A stretch of DNA of 64,000 nucleotides, taken from positions 5,001-69,000 of the forward strand of contig BLAL01000242.1 in the NCBI GenBank assembly GCA_015698045.1, given 5' to 3'. The DNA is from Rhizophagus clarus (lineage: Eukaryota; Glomeromycota; Glomeromycetes; Glomerales; Glomeraceae). This document shows, piece after piece, positions 42,901 to 56,600 of the stretch. The first letter of the stretch is position 1. Each line of letters opens with the position of its first letter. Made by a program: the position numbers and the translations under genes. The notes under the pieces are model-generated. The model worked only from the letters and a program-made list of their open reading frames with translations. It was not told where the DNA came from and ran no database searches.

Positions 42901-44403
42901 TAACACAATCATGTGACATTTGTTGTATTATAATCATTGGGAATAATAAATAAATCAATAGATTTCTTTGTGTATTTAACTAGGAGAAAATAGGCTAATA
43001 TGATATGCAGATCCTAATAATATTCTATTAAAATTTGCTCAACTATCAAGTCAAATAAATTTTCGATAAAAAGCACCGATCGACGTGTGGTAAACAATGT
43101 GAATCACTTTTTGGTAATCAAAATAATAAGATGATCGATATCAGTATTAATATCACTATTTAACAATTGTATGATGAAAGAGACCTAATTGGGAAAGGGA
43201 TCGATAAGGAGTGCATGTAATACTTAAAAAAAAAAAAAAGACATATCTATCTAAATGAATAACGAAACAAAGAAAAAACGGCAAGGCATTATGATTCACT
43301 TGTGCATCAGTGACACGACTTCGAATTTTAAATTAAGCTTGTAATCCAAGTATTTACGCGTTATTAAAATTGATTTTAAAAAAACGATTGAAATTGCAGT
43401 TAACACGCGCATAAAGAAAAATGTTATATATTATATATAATATGATAGTCTCATTTACAATAATCTGTTTGAAAGTCAACATTTCATTTTGAATAACTTT
43501 ATTAATAACAAAATTCGGCTATATAAATCCTGATTATTAGAAAAAAGACTTTGTATTCGTTATAATGTTTAATGGCTTCTTTCTTCCAAATTCTGAAATT
43601 TTTTAATTTGTAATCATATTAATAATAGGATCGTCGGATGATATTCTCAACTCGGACTTTCAAATGAGAATTTTGACAAAGAACTATTTTTCATTGTCTT
43701 AGTGAACCCAAGAAAATAATTCTCTGTGTAATGAATATTCTTAATGTGGTAACATTGGAATAAAAAAAAAGAAAATAATTGGTAGTTAAATTTACCCATG
43801 AAATCATGATTTGCTTCCAACATGTTCTTTGATGATTATTACTAATTTTTAATAATTTGGGTAAAACTTTTATAAAATTCGGGTGATTTTTTCAGTTTAT
43901 CTCGCTGGAATTAAACGCCGATCAATTTTTTTTGAACATGATTACATACTATCACATGTGATCACATGCGATTATAAGCGGGGAAGGGAATAATTTTTCT
44001 CACACTGCTGATTTTTGTGTTTGCTTAAATAAATATATGAGTTCATTATATTACATTATATTACGAATCATTGTGCTTCACCGAATTACGTATATACATC
44101 GTGTAAGCGTGTTAATAGTAAGAGTGTGGTCAAAGAAGCCTTGCATATAATATAAAGTACCATGAAGTTTACCACGGGGATTTTATGCATATGCGGATTT
44201 TATCGGAAACCAATAATGTGGTAATAGTATATTTATCGATGTTTTGTTTGCTTGAAATATTGGAAATTTTTCTTATAAAAAGCTCTGAAACTCCCTCTAA
44301 TGTGATAGTATAAGTTTTAAGTAATAATAAGAGTCATAAATCATAAGCTATTTCGATCATCTCTTTTGTTTAAGTTTTTTTTTTCCTTTAGATTTTAAGG
44401 AAA
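39997..44403. other. Intergenic, 4.4 kb
   Basis: Promoter side of the orphan gene, then unique AT-rich DNA. A plus-strand frame from about 42002 to a TAA at 42439-42441, with two early stops, reads DILDWLMDLDWPNDESK and later YLPFPWRIYKFIRKKQTN. It could be a gene relic or chance. (AAAC)n and poly-A occur at 42743-42783. No supported gene. Confidence 0.4.
40075..40425. repeat. Degenerate duplicated promoter segment
   Basis: Two diverged direct copies (about 40080-40185 and 40320-40405) share TTACATCA, TGATGTTA(A/G)TC, a CAAACGACTGCA/AAACGGTTGCA block and GTGATTTCTTTA. They lie upstream of the orphan gene on the minus strand. Confidence 0.4.
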
Positions 44404-44630
44404 ATGTCGCAAAAATTTTCGTTATGACCAACTACTCGTTACGAATACGAACAATAACGTTGATACGCTTCAACGCATTTCTAGCCTTCCTGCACCACAG
44501 GTCGTGAATAATATCGTCGAAAAAAATTTTTTTAACGGGACGAACTTGACGGTAGAAATAATCGTAATGGTAATATCGATTCATTACTCTTACCTGCCGG
44601 ATGGGTTGTTCCATCACCGTTATTCCCTTG
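44404..44630 (+). pseudogene. Coding relic, possible WW-domain start
   Basis: After a pyrimidine-rich leader an ATG (44404) begins a short frame that ends in TGA after seven codons. In another frame the sequence reads DTLQRISSLPAPQVVNNIVE, and after a further shift RNNRNGNIDSLLLPAGWVV. LPAGWVV is how many WW domains begin, but the rest of the domain does not follow. Frames need two shifts. The minus-strand frames here are shadows in my view. Confidence 0.3.
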
Positions 44631-44771
44631 ATTGATATGCACTTTTGGATTTTTTTTTTTAAGGATTAAATATAAAAAATTAAGAATTATTTTCAATTTA
44701 TAATTTATGATTTTACTTGCCGGCATTATGAAACTTCAAAAATAATTATGTATGATTTTAAAAAATTTTTA

Positions 44772-44774
<3 letters not shown>

Positions 44775-44809
<35 letters not shown>
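44775..44809. repeat. (AT)n microsatellite
   Basis: About 17 AT dinucleotides, flanked by A-runs and T-rich sequence. Confidence 0.9.
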
Positions 44810-44811
<2 letters not shown>

Positions 44812-46453
44812 ATTATTATTATTTTTATTGATTTTTTTTTTTTTGGTCGTAATTTTCTTTTTTTTTTTCTCCCGAATGAAAATTTCTTTCTAAGTTTTGA
44901 TGTAAAAAATTATCGCTGTATGTATGTATGTATATATATAAAATAAAATAAATAAATCGTAACTTGTTGCCTTAAAAATTTTTTGAATCATTTTATTATA
45001 TTCGTTCGTAATCTCTAATTATAGAATTGTTGCAAAATTTTTACAACAATATAAGCAATGTATCACGTGTATTACATAAGATACACGGTGCACCATTTTT
45101 TATCTGCCATTATTTTGAAAAAATATTAGCATCTACCATCAAAAACTTTCCACATTTCTATCTAACTACGCTGTTATCTTTAACTGCGCAATAGCAGGGT
45201 ATTAATCAGCAACCCAATTTTCAGTGCTAGTACGTTTTTAGGATTAAACTACGCGATTTCGTCATCTTCAAACATCATTTCAAACTTGCTTCTAAAACAA
45301 TATTTTGATACGCTCATATTATTATTGATCGAGTATATGTACAAAGACTTTTTCTTGCATAATTTAGATGATCTTTTTTATATATTATATAATACCCCCA
45401 TTTTTTTCAATTTACTTTCATACGTTTCACAACAACAATAGGTTTTGCGTTTTATACGTTCGTTTGAAAATATTATTGTTCTGCTGTAATGACACAAGTA
45501 AAAATATCTCAAATAAATCTCCTTTACACATGAAATCACTGTCGAATTGTTACACACAATCAACAATGAATCAGTTATGCAGGAAACAATATCACCAAAT
45601 TAAAGTTTTGACTAACAACTACTTTTGCAGATCTATTTTTCAATTGACTTTGATTTTCTGCCCATGCATATATTGCAAATAAATAATCGTTAATCTTTAT
45701 ACAGTTTTTTTTTTTTTTGTCTCAATTGATTTTCTGCCCATACATATATTGCAGTATTTTGGTATTACAAAAATTATTTTCTACCAACGTATACATATGC
45801 TTATCATCGCAATCTATGAAATAAAATTATTTTACTTATTGCGCTAACTAAAAAAAATATTATCCAGCAGGACATATAATAAATAAGCACGTAAAAAAAA
45901 GTTTATACTTAAATACAAGGTGAAATAATATACAATACGCAATGCAAGGGTAAATTTATTCTATTCTGGGTATAGGCTCTTATTCATCATGCGATACCTA
46001 CTCTAAAAAAATTTATATTTATTAAAGGTACAGGTTTATAACTTATACCAAGGTATATACAATGTATGGATTTTGCTACGTGATGTTAAACACTGTTGAA
46101 GTCAATACTGAAATTAATAATGAATATCATTCAAGAACATTAATTTTTTTAATTTGCAATCCGAATAAGAACTGGTGAAATAACAGGGGCAAATTACTTA
46201 TTAGTAAATGGAATCCATAGTGCATAGTAAATTCACGAAATGAAATTTTTATCGTTATCTCCTAATAAACTATCTTTAATTTAAAGAAAGATAAATAATA
46301 TATTTATTGACTATAATTTGCTAATTTTAATATTGCATTTTATAAATAATGTCTTGATTAGAAGGAAATTTTTTTCTCAAAATTATAAAAAATCATCATA
46401 TTATACATATCCTTATGTTTATTGTTGTTGTCTTCAAAATTTTAGACGATATA

Positions 46454-46585
46454 GTGTTTTCCGGAATTTTCAGTGTATTTTTCGTATACTACCAGTATAT
46501 TTTCCGGACAAAATCGCTGTGTTTTTTTGTCCAGAAAATATACGCCAAATATATGGAAAACATACTGAAAATGCACGGAAAATAC
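46454..46585. repeat. 132-bp foldback element
   Basis: The arms of about 58-60 bp pair across a small loop: GTATATTTTCCGGACAAAA at the left matches TTTTGTCCAGAAAATATAC at the right with one mismatch. The outer parts (GTGTTTTCC..ATTTTCAGTGT and its inverse) also pair. No coding content. Confidence 0.7.
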
Positions 46586-49500
46586 AACTGAAAATTTTTA
46601 CCAATTTTCTATCGATTCAATAATTTTGAAAACTGTGTTCAAATATAGAATATCACATGATTTACAGAGGAGACGGACGTACTGCATATATCTATTTGTA
46701 GTGCAGTGTTTTGTCATTTATCTCATTTTTTGACATACTTAATATGATTGTTATACAGTAATCTAAGGTCAAAAAGTTCGCAAGCAAATCTGCCCGCTTT
46801 CAGACGTTAGAAAATTACTTACGGCCGAAGAACTAGAAATTTGAAATCTATTGCATATAAGCTGTTTGATTTGATACTTGCCAATAAATCGTGCACCACT
46901 TATTATTAATTTTAATCGGAATTTTATAATTTAAATTAGAAAAATTAAACATTTTAGTATTTTAATCGATTCCAATAGTCACTATATAAACTATATTCCT
47001 AAAAATGGAATACAGGTATATAACGACCTTTTTTTTTTAAAAAAAAAAATGTTAACTATATATCCGAATTTAGTATTTTATAAACGCATAGAAAAATGTC
47101 TTAATTATATTGCATATTGCTGATACCATATGCTTTTATTTTAAGTCTTAAAAAATTCTCCGGGATTAATTTACCATATTGAGTGAGGGATGATCATTTA
47201 TAATACCTATATGAAATGTTACGTCATCTATAGGTTAAAATGAATAATTAGTAATACATAAAATTAAATTATGATTATTTTAATCCAAATTATTTATATT
47301 CTTATAATAAACTTGAAAAATAATGGTATTTTATCTGATAAAAAATAAAAATTTTTTTTTTTTTATAAAGTACGATAATACATTTATTTTTAATTATATC
47401 CATACACGGCTAGCAAATTACATATATATTGTTATCAATAAGATAATATTCTATAATTGCTAAAAAAAAAAAAAAATCCTGATTAAAAGATGATTATATA
47501 CATATATTTTTTTTTTTATAATTCGCTCGTTTAGAAAGATAGAAGGATCTAATAGAAAACTATCATTTCCAAAGTTGTTAAAATCGTTCGGTTTAATTCC
47601 TGAAATTTTTTCGTAATAATATACTGTATTTCTTATTTACTGCATTACAAATTTGATTAATCACACGGACTTCCCGGGTTTGGCTTAGTAATTTTCCTAA
47701 ATTGATTAATAAGAGAAATACATTCTTAAAATAACATCCTTTAAAATGAGATCATCTCATATGATAAAAATATAATAAAAGTTGCATAATCAATATAATC
47801 GGATAGCAACTTAACGTTTATTTTTACGCGTAATTTAAAATTTATTAATAATTCGATCTTATCACAATATATTTATAATTATGTTCCACAATAACAATAC
47901 TGTAATCTAGCTTGAAAAACCAGGTTTTCAAATAAAGTTCTTGTAAAGTTATTGTGTTCCATTAAAAAGAATAATAACAACATTAAAGGTAAAATTGATA
48001 AAGAAATCTAAAATTCGAAGTTTGCAAAAATCGAATTTTTTTTTTTAATTTAGTCTTTTATTAACATCTGTCGTATCGGACGAATCAATTATAAATAAAT
48101 AATGAATAAATGTCAAGTTTATAAAATCAATTTACGAATACATATATTAATGTTACAAGATTGATAAGAAAAAATATCTCGCATAAACTTCTCATTTAGC
48201 AATTTATTATCGAGTTCAATAATTCTAATGTAACGCTAATAATCATAGTTAACGATGTAACAAATGCGATGAAGTTCTAAAATGATTCGTCCATTTTTGT
48301 AAAATAAAAGACTTCCTATTTGGTAATATTGGCACGGATGTAGTTTAAAAAAAAAAAAAAAATTCGTTTAATAAATCCTTATTCAATGGATCTTGTATAA
48401 TAATCAACATAATATGTTACGTCACAAATCATGGTTTGTGTAACATTATTACAAAGATGCATGTAAATGATTAACCGCAGGCGCAGCAATTTGTAAATCA
48501 AAAAAAGACGTAAAGATTACTAGTCTAAAAGGTTGTTATCCTAACATAAAAAATTTCCATCATAATTGTCGTTAATGAATAATATGATGTCAAAAGATTT
48601 TTATATTTTACTTTTTTTTTTTATTTCCGAAAATAATTCAATTATTAATAACAATAACGACAATTATGTCAAATAATTTTTTATAGATACTACCTATTTT
48701 GGCGATCATTCGGGTTTAGGGTTTTCTTAATTTAGTAATTATAAAAGTATTTGAAGATAGAATGAATATGTACAAAAATTGATTGTATTATAATGAAAAA
48801 TTTATTTTAAACCTATTTTTTTTAGTAAAATAATTAAACCTAAACAATAAATCATTAATATAATTCAATGATGTAATTGTTAAATAATTATATATTCAAT
48901 GATTCCTGTGTAAATTGCATTTTGTCAATCACTTTAAAAATCGTTTTTTTTATTCATGAAATAAAGTAACAAGTTTGGTTTAGTTCATAAAACGTAAGGA
49001 AGGTCTAGAAGATAAATCGATTTAATGGTCTTCATTAAGAAGCCTTTTCAATACTAGAATTAGATATTTACAATAATTTGCTCACAGAAAAAAAAAAAAG
49101 GTTTCCCATGACAAATTTCGTTTTGGTACGCGTCAAATATGCATGAACACTCCGCTTGTGATACGTTACGATCTTAACCCAATATTACCCACAAGCAAGT
49201 CATAAATGAAATAAATTCACTAAATTCGCTTTTTTTCATAGTCTTAAAATTTGGTAACACATGCGAAATTATAATTCGCTTCTAATAAACAAAAAAGTTT
49301 AGTATAACAATTAATATATAGAGAACGAATATTCCAACGGGTTAATTAAACTCCATTATTCTGGTACATGAATTTCCGCAATTGGAATACAAACGATAAA
49401 AGTGTCTTATACAGGAAGAGCCGCGTTTAACAAATTTAAATCACAATTATAATATGGTATCATAGATTATCTTTGAACTTTGTTCATTCATCTTTTTTTT

Positions 49501-52500
49501 TTTTTTGTTTGTTATACATGATTTAATTATACGATATGCATCTTTCTGCCTAGAATCTCTTTGAAATGTGATATCGGACTTTTTACCGATTATATATTCG
49601 CGTTAAACACATTATGTTGTTATTATAAAGACAAGAATAAAAAAAAAAAAAATTCACATATCAATGCTTTTAACCAATTATGGCTTAATGATTTATAACA
49701 ATTTAAGTATAACAAAATATTTCACACTAAATAAGTATAAACACGATCATTCAATCAATTGGTTCTTTACTTGCATTTAATCGACAATTATATCAATGTT
49801 TATTTTCACGCGTAATTTATTCACGTTAAGTTAGCTTAATTCCTTAATTTACACTACGCGCGTATTCAATTAATAATATTTACATAGTACAAATATTCTT
49901 ATTACCATATTAATTTTTATTTGATATTCTTGGATAAAAAAAAAAAAAAAGCATCTTTGTGTCTTATAATAAGAAAAAAAATTATTGATATTTCCGATCC
50001 GTTATCAACCGTAAAATCAATCATACGTTATTTTCTCTACGAATAAAAATCATATCATACAGTTTTGCCATTTTTATATTCATCAAACATTTTTTTTTTT
50101 TTTCAAATAGTTCAATAATTCAATTAGTATTATTTTTTTAATAATTACTGATATGGATAGTCTCTTCTTTTTTATTAGGTAATAATAAATTACACAAAAA
50201 TTGATACTACGTTAAGTCCGGTTAGAACATCGCTTGAATTCCGAATTAACGATTTACTCGATTATTAACATTTTCTTACATGTGAAGATCATTGTCGATC
50301 CATATATATGAAAGTACATTTTTTATAAGGATAATAAAAGAAATGAAAGGAAAAAAAAATTAGTAAAACGAAAAAATACGAAAGAATTCGGTTATAAGTT
50401 CAATTTCGGGTTTTATTATGGACCGATTTATCTTAATCGTTCCTTTTTATGATTACTTAAAGAGATAGAATGCTGCGTGATGTCGGGGCGCCCCCTTGCA
50501 TAAAGTATAAGCCTGTAGATCACGTGATAATTTATATGCATATTGTAGGATTGCGCCACACCCCTGCATTAACTTTTTAGTAAGTCAAAAAGTAAAAGTT
50601 TTTTTCGTAATTTAAATTTGGTTAATTTTATTAAGGTAAAATAGAAACGACATGAAATAGAATAAAAAATAAAATAAATCAAAGTAAAATAAAAAGTAAA
50701 TAAAAAAAATGATAATAAAATAAATCAAATAAAGTAAAATAAGTCAAAAATATAAAAAAAAAAAATAAAAATAAAAATAAAAATAAAATAAATCAAAGAA
50801 ATCAAGATAGGGTAAAAGACAATCAAGACATAGTAAAATAAACATATTGAATCATAAAAAAAAAAATTCTTATAAGAGATGTCATCATAAAGTCATCATA
50901 AATCACTCTGATTATTCGTATGTTAATGGAACGATTGATCGATAGATTGTAATGAAACAACGATTATGTTAAATTACAGTATTATCTAATAAAATAAGCA
51001 AAGGTAAAAAAAAAATTTTGCGAATAAAAAATTTCGATAAAAAAAAAAAATAGCGATATCATCTACATTTTCTACGATCAGCGGTTAAAACGAATTGTAA
51101 TCAAATTCATAACGACAATAATTACGAACGAAATTAATAATTGTTAAAACCTTAGGTTTTTAAAGAATTTGATTTTATTTCAAAAAATCCGGCAAGTTTG
51201 AGCGATTTTTTTTTTTTCCGACGAAAAAAGGATTTATTTCTACGCGTACGGTAAAGCGTTGAGGGTTGTCAGTGAGAACTCTCATGATTATAAGAAATAT
51301 TATCGATTTTAAGATTTTTTTCGTCGAAAAAAAAAGGAATTAAATTCCTACGCGTAAATTGTTTAATGGGTAAGGGATAAGAAATTAAAGGTAAAGACGG
51401 TAAAGACTGTAAAGACCCATTTTTGTAGGAAATATTAATTTTGTTAACGATAAGATTTTTCGCAACGTCTCTCTTGGACAGTTTATATAACAAATTCTTG
51501 AAGAATGTTTTATTTTATTTTTAATAATCGGTCGATTAATTATAATAAGTTAGATTAATTTCATATGAAATCATGCATTCGCATTTGTTCCGATAGATTT
51601 TGCCTACCGCGTCGCCCTGCCATCAATATAAAATAATATAAAATCGGATAAAGCCTCATCCATAATGTATATTGTGTCACAAAATATTTTTTATATACAT
51701 GACATGATTTTATTAGAGAAAAAAAAATTGAAGACGCTAATCCGGATTTGGATCTCCGAATATAGACTATATTGTACATCACAATGTCCGAAAATGGAAT
51801 ACAGCCTGATGATTTTAAGAGATCAATATCTTTCCTTTCATAGGTTAGTTAATTTATTAAAGTTAACATTGGTATTCTACGAGAAAGGATAAACCTACGC
51901 ACATGAGGTTTTGCTGTCCTTTTTTTATGGTAATTCCTATACGTAATATAATGGTTAAAAAAAAAGATTTGAGTGGTTATCTATTGAGGTATCCGATTTC
52001 AATTTTAGATAAATTTAATAGATTTTTTTTTTTTTTTTTTTTTAGATTATGTTTGTTTTGTGGTAATTAAAAAAAATTTTTTTATTATATTTAATATAAT
52101 TATAAATTGCGTAAATGAGAATTCCGGATTTAATTTAACGGAATATAGTAACTGAACGCGCAAATGATATCCTTAAATGATACAAGTTATAATGTAATAT
52201 TTACGCGTTAAGGCGCAATTCGTAAGTTTCATTATTTAGCACGCAATACTTTGAGTCTTTGATTCGAGATTAAAATAGTAACAAGTCGCTTGAACGTAAC
52301 ACCAAAATCAAACTGATGTATTTTATCTACGCGTATCGGGTATCGGGTGTCAGTTATCAAATATCGGTTAGAAATGTCACATAGTACAATAGTTTTTTGA
52401 TGTTCAGTAAATGTGATTTAAGTTCATACAATAAATTATAATAAAAAATTGTATTTAGATTATAACGTGATATTGAACTGGTTTGCTTTATGAATAACGC

Positions 52501-52996
52501 ATACAAATCTTTTTTTCTTTTTATTATCATATCGATATTATTTTTTTTAGAATAAAAATATACAAAAATTTTTTCTGTATTATAAGCTTTTTCTATGAAA
52601 AGAATTTTTTTAAAACAATGATTTTGTATTAATTATTAAAGAATAAAAAAAAACAATAAAATCTTAAATGGAAGTGTCAATCTCTTAAAAAGTTTTCTAA
52701 ATAAAAACATATAAGTAAAAAAAAACTTTTTTTTTTTAACCTATGACCATCACCAATTAGTCGAACAAGAGTTATGTAACACAACATTGGTATTGGATAT
52801 TAAACGCGTTGTTTTTGTAATATTTTTTTTTTTTTTAGAAATTGTTTATACTATACGTCATACTCATTTTTGCAATATATGATTCATATATAGCAAAACG
52901 CATGTATAATAATGGTATAATTTCAGAACTTGGTTATTGGGAAAATTACAGTATGTGATGAGTGGCATTGGAGCAATCTGCATTGCCGATCAATTT

Positions 52997-53033
<37 letters not shown>

Positions 53034-53396
53034 GAATCATCATTTTTTTACAAGAAAATCAATTTCATGAATCATCATTTTTTTCCACAAGAAAATCAAT
53101 TTCATGAATCACCATTTTTTTTTTTCAGAAAATTAACATGTACGCGGAAACAATTAAACAAACTTGCGTAAAGGCTTATCTCGTTGCTTTTTCATTTTAG
53201 GAACATATTAATATCATTTTATACATTTTAAATGAAAGAAATTGTATAATTTATGTAAATTTATATTTATTTCATTTATATATTCGCGATAAAATTTTAT
53301 TGTACCATAAAAAAAAAAATAACAATAAAATTTACATTGATAAAAACCTTAATAAGAAAAAGAAAATCTTAAATAAAAATAAACTTAAAAATAAAA

Positions 53397-53643
53397 TGTC
53401 GTCAAAAAATAAAAAATATAATTGTCATCAAAAAATAAGTTGTCGAACGTAGAATATGATTTATCAAAATTTACTTTAGAAAATTTACAAAAACTAGGAA
53501 TTTTACGACTCAAAATTGCAATAATAATAGAAGAAATACGAATAAATATCGAGAAGTCGGCGAAAATCCAATGCAAATTTGAAGGTCTTGAACCTTTCGA
53601 CGTAAATAGGAGGGTTGTTTGTAAAAGACGGCAATCACTTTGA
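53397..53643 (+). pseudogene. Small helical ORF, perhaps half SAM-like
   Basis: An ATG at 53397 and a nearby second copy of the TC(G/A)TCAAAAAATAA sequence at 53425 suggest a ~27-bp duplication that shifted the frame. The main frame (to TGA 53643, about 73 codons) reads KFTLENLQKLGILRLKIAII followed by IEEIR, reminiscent of the last helices of a SAM domain, then a basic end. Without the shift it has no ATG. Low confidence. Confidence 0.25.
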
Positions 53644-56600
53644 CGAGGTTTAACATTGGATGGTATTTGAAAATGTTTTAACTTAATGGAATATTAAGTG
53701 TTTTCGAACATTTCCTGTATTTTTAACAGAAAATGAATTTAAACGATAAGGAGAGTTTTTTTGTCTTTATGTTTTTTTTTTTTTTTTTTTTTTGATTTTT
53801 TTTTGATGTAAAAAAAAACTTTCAAAACTTAGTCTTTATATAGAAAAATTTTAGAGTTCGTCATTAGAACGCGGCAATTATCGGAATTCGGAATTCGGAT
53901 TTTTTTTTTTTTTTTTTATTAGAAAATAAAACTACATGCATGTAATCTCGTTATCTTTTACTTTAAAACCTTTATTTGATAACGCGCACCATGTCCAAGA
54001 TTCCAAAAATGTTCAAATTATTCATGAATTAATCTAAATAATACGAGATATCAGAGATAATGTAATTTCGTTTGAAAACAACATATGGCGTTTATTTTTG
54101 TGGTAAAAAAAAATTTTTTTGCACAATGGTTTAAACTCTTTTGGTCTTTAAAGATTGCGTTTTAGATTTTTTTATAGCAAAACTTTATAAAAATAAAACG
54201 GATCCATTTCCGAATGTATCAAAAATAATAATTAATAAAGTGACATAAAAAGCTTCTAGATAGAATTCTACAATACGCGTAAATATCACAAATACAATTT
54301 CAAGGACAATACTACGCCAGATCATTCGTTCGATCGCGCATCATTGTTTATTAATTATTATCAATTATATTTTGTTTCTCCTTGTTGATGCATAGAAGAA
54401 TTTGATTTGATAAATTTAAGTTATTTTATTGATGATTATTTTGTTTATTAGTTATATTAACGTTAATTTAATTTGATCAAAAAAAAAAAAACCTGTGGAT
54501 TCTTGAATAATTTGCAGAAAAAAAGATTGATAACATTGTGATACAATATTAAGATCTCCGAGTTTTCTTTCATACCTCATTTTCGTCATTTGACAATTCT
54601 TCTTTGAATGGATAGGTCTTATCGCATTATCATAAATAAAGTTGTATTTCATTATAATAAAAAATAAAAAAATAAAAATAAAAAAAAAAATTTCAAAAAT
54701 AAGCAAAGATGAAATTGAAATTGAATACGGGAATAACCCGAGTTTTACAGAACACAGAAGTAATAGAAAAAAATTTTTTTTCTCTTTTAATACAAATAAT
54801 TTAAATTCGATGCATATATTTGCCCGGAGTACAAAAAATGCTTTCCAAAAAATTATCAATTAATAATTTCATAACTATTATATCCAAAGTAATAAAACAA
54901 GAGCAAACTTATTCCAGTGGGAAAATTCGGGAGTGTCTACATAATCTCAGTAATACAATTTAATCAACTTGTTGAAATCTCTACGAATGCTTGCCCAACT
55001 TTAAATGAAAGTGTACGATACAATGTATCTATTTTTGTACTATAGGACTAAATATATGGTTACGCAATCTTTATCATATTAATAATGTACATTCGGTTCT
55101 ATAAAATTTATATTTTATGTGTTCTCCGATTTTACACGTGTTTAACAACAAAAGGACAATATTTTTTTTTATATAAGTAATGATTTAGGTTTGTATTTAT
55201 TAAATCCTAATAAAAGTTACAGTGAATAATAAAATAATATTATATGTGAAGCTTAAAAATGGATTAATAACAAATAAATTAAAAAAAAAAAAAAATTCTT
55301 GTCGTCAAATTTAGATAATAAGAGTGTTATCCAAAGTTTTGCCGATTGTAAAGAAACAAATTATTGTGTTAAATTGTTTTCTAGTAAAGCAAATAAAATT
55401 GAAGAAATTGGACGATTTTTTGGCGACGAATTTTATCTTCGATTTCTACTTCGTTTTTATGTGGAAATAGTTAGGTTTCAACGACAGAGAAGTTTACTCT
55501 TTTTTTTTTTTTTTTTTTTTTGACGGAAAAAAAAGCCGATTTTTTTGTTAAACTTAAATTAGTAATATACAAATATATATTTATTCTTATTTATTTATTT
55601 ATTTATTATTTATTTAATCGATTATGTATTGTTTATATAAAATACCCTGCTTTAATTGTCGAATAATCTATGTTATTACCTAAATTGCTAAATATGTATT
55701 ATTATAAATGAATTTTTTTTTGTATTTCAATATACGAACCCATGCAAGTAAATAATTAACCTTAAATATTCTAAACTAAATATGTATTGATTTTCTTTCA
55801 TCGGGAATTTTAATTCTAGAATGATCTTAATAATTTTCTTATCTATGTTCGGAATTATGTTATAATTCCCCTTCATTTCAATTTTCAATCTCAATTATTT
55901 ATTTATTTTTATTTTTTTTATTTATTATTATTATTATTATTATTTTTTTTTTTATGATTTATAAATAAAGGAAAAAATTCTCCGCTTATGTTTAAACCAA
56001 CCAAATAAATGAACTTTATTAATGAAAACAATGTGAATTTCACAACGCTAATTTTATAACAATGAAAATATAGATGCAATGATTCCGTAAATGCCGTAAA
56101 TGCCGTAAATGGTAAACAAAGTGAAATAGTTGTATAAATCTTAAAATATCCATCCATTGAATTTTAGAAAGCGCAGTGGGAGGTCCGATGTCGATCATGA
56201 TTACGAAATAGGCATTGATTTACGAACTTTTATAATTGACCCTAGTAAATTAATTTCTTTTCCATTTTTATTGATCAAAAATGAGTTATAAAATCAATCT
56301 AGTTTATGAAAAAGACAATTAAAAGCATTTTTTTCCTTTTAACAAGTATATAAAAAATCTAATTGTGAAAAAGAGATCAAAACATAGTAACGAAAGATTA
56401 TCATCTTAGATCAGGATCTTATTGAAATAAACATTTATCAACTTTTATGGTTAAAACTTTAAAGCGTGAAAAAAGAAATCATTGAGAAAGAATGTTGTGA
56501 AACATTCGCTGTAATAATTGTAACAACTATTAAGGTTTCAAATACGTAATATAACATATTTATATCGATCATCTACTATTCCATGAGAACAAATGGAACA

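Noticed and set aside
44432..44726. Two overlapping minus-strand ORFs
   Set aside because: The plus strand has the better protein-like frames; these appear to be shadows.
54452..54859. 135-codon minus ORF
   Set aside because: Phe/Ile/Lys low complexity from T-runs, overlapping an equally weak plus frame, with no family features.
55299..55523. 74-codon plus ORF ending in poly-Phe
   Set aside because: It has no ATG in a good context, ends in a T-run, and no splice partners were found.
56168..56240. tRNA-like A box (AGCGCAGTGGGAGG)
   Set aside because: No matching anticodon arm or GTTCGA-type B box follows at the required distance.
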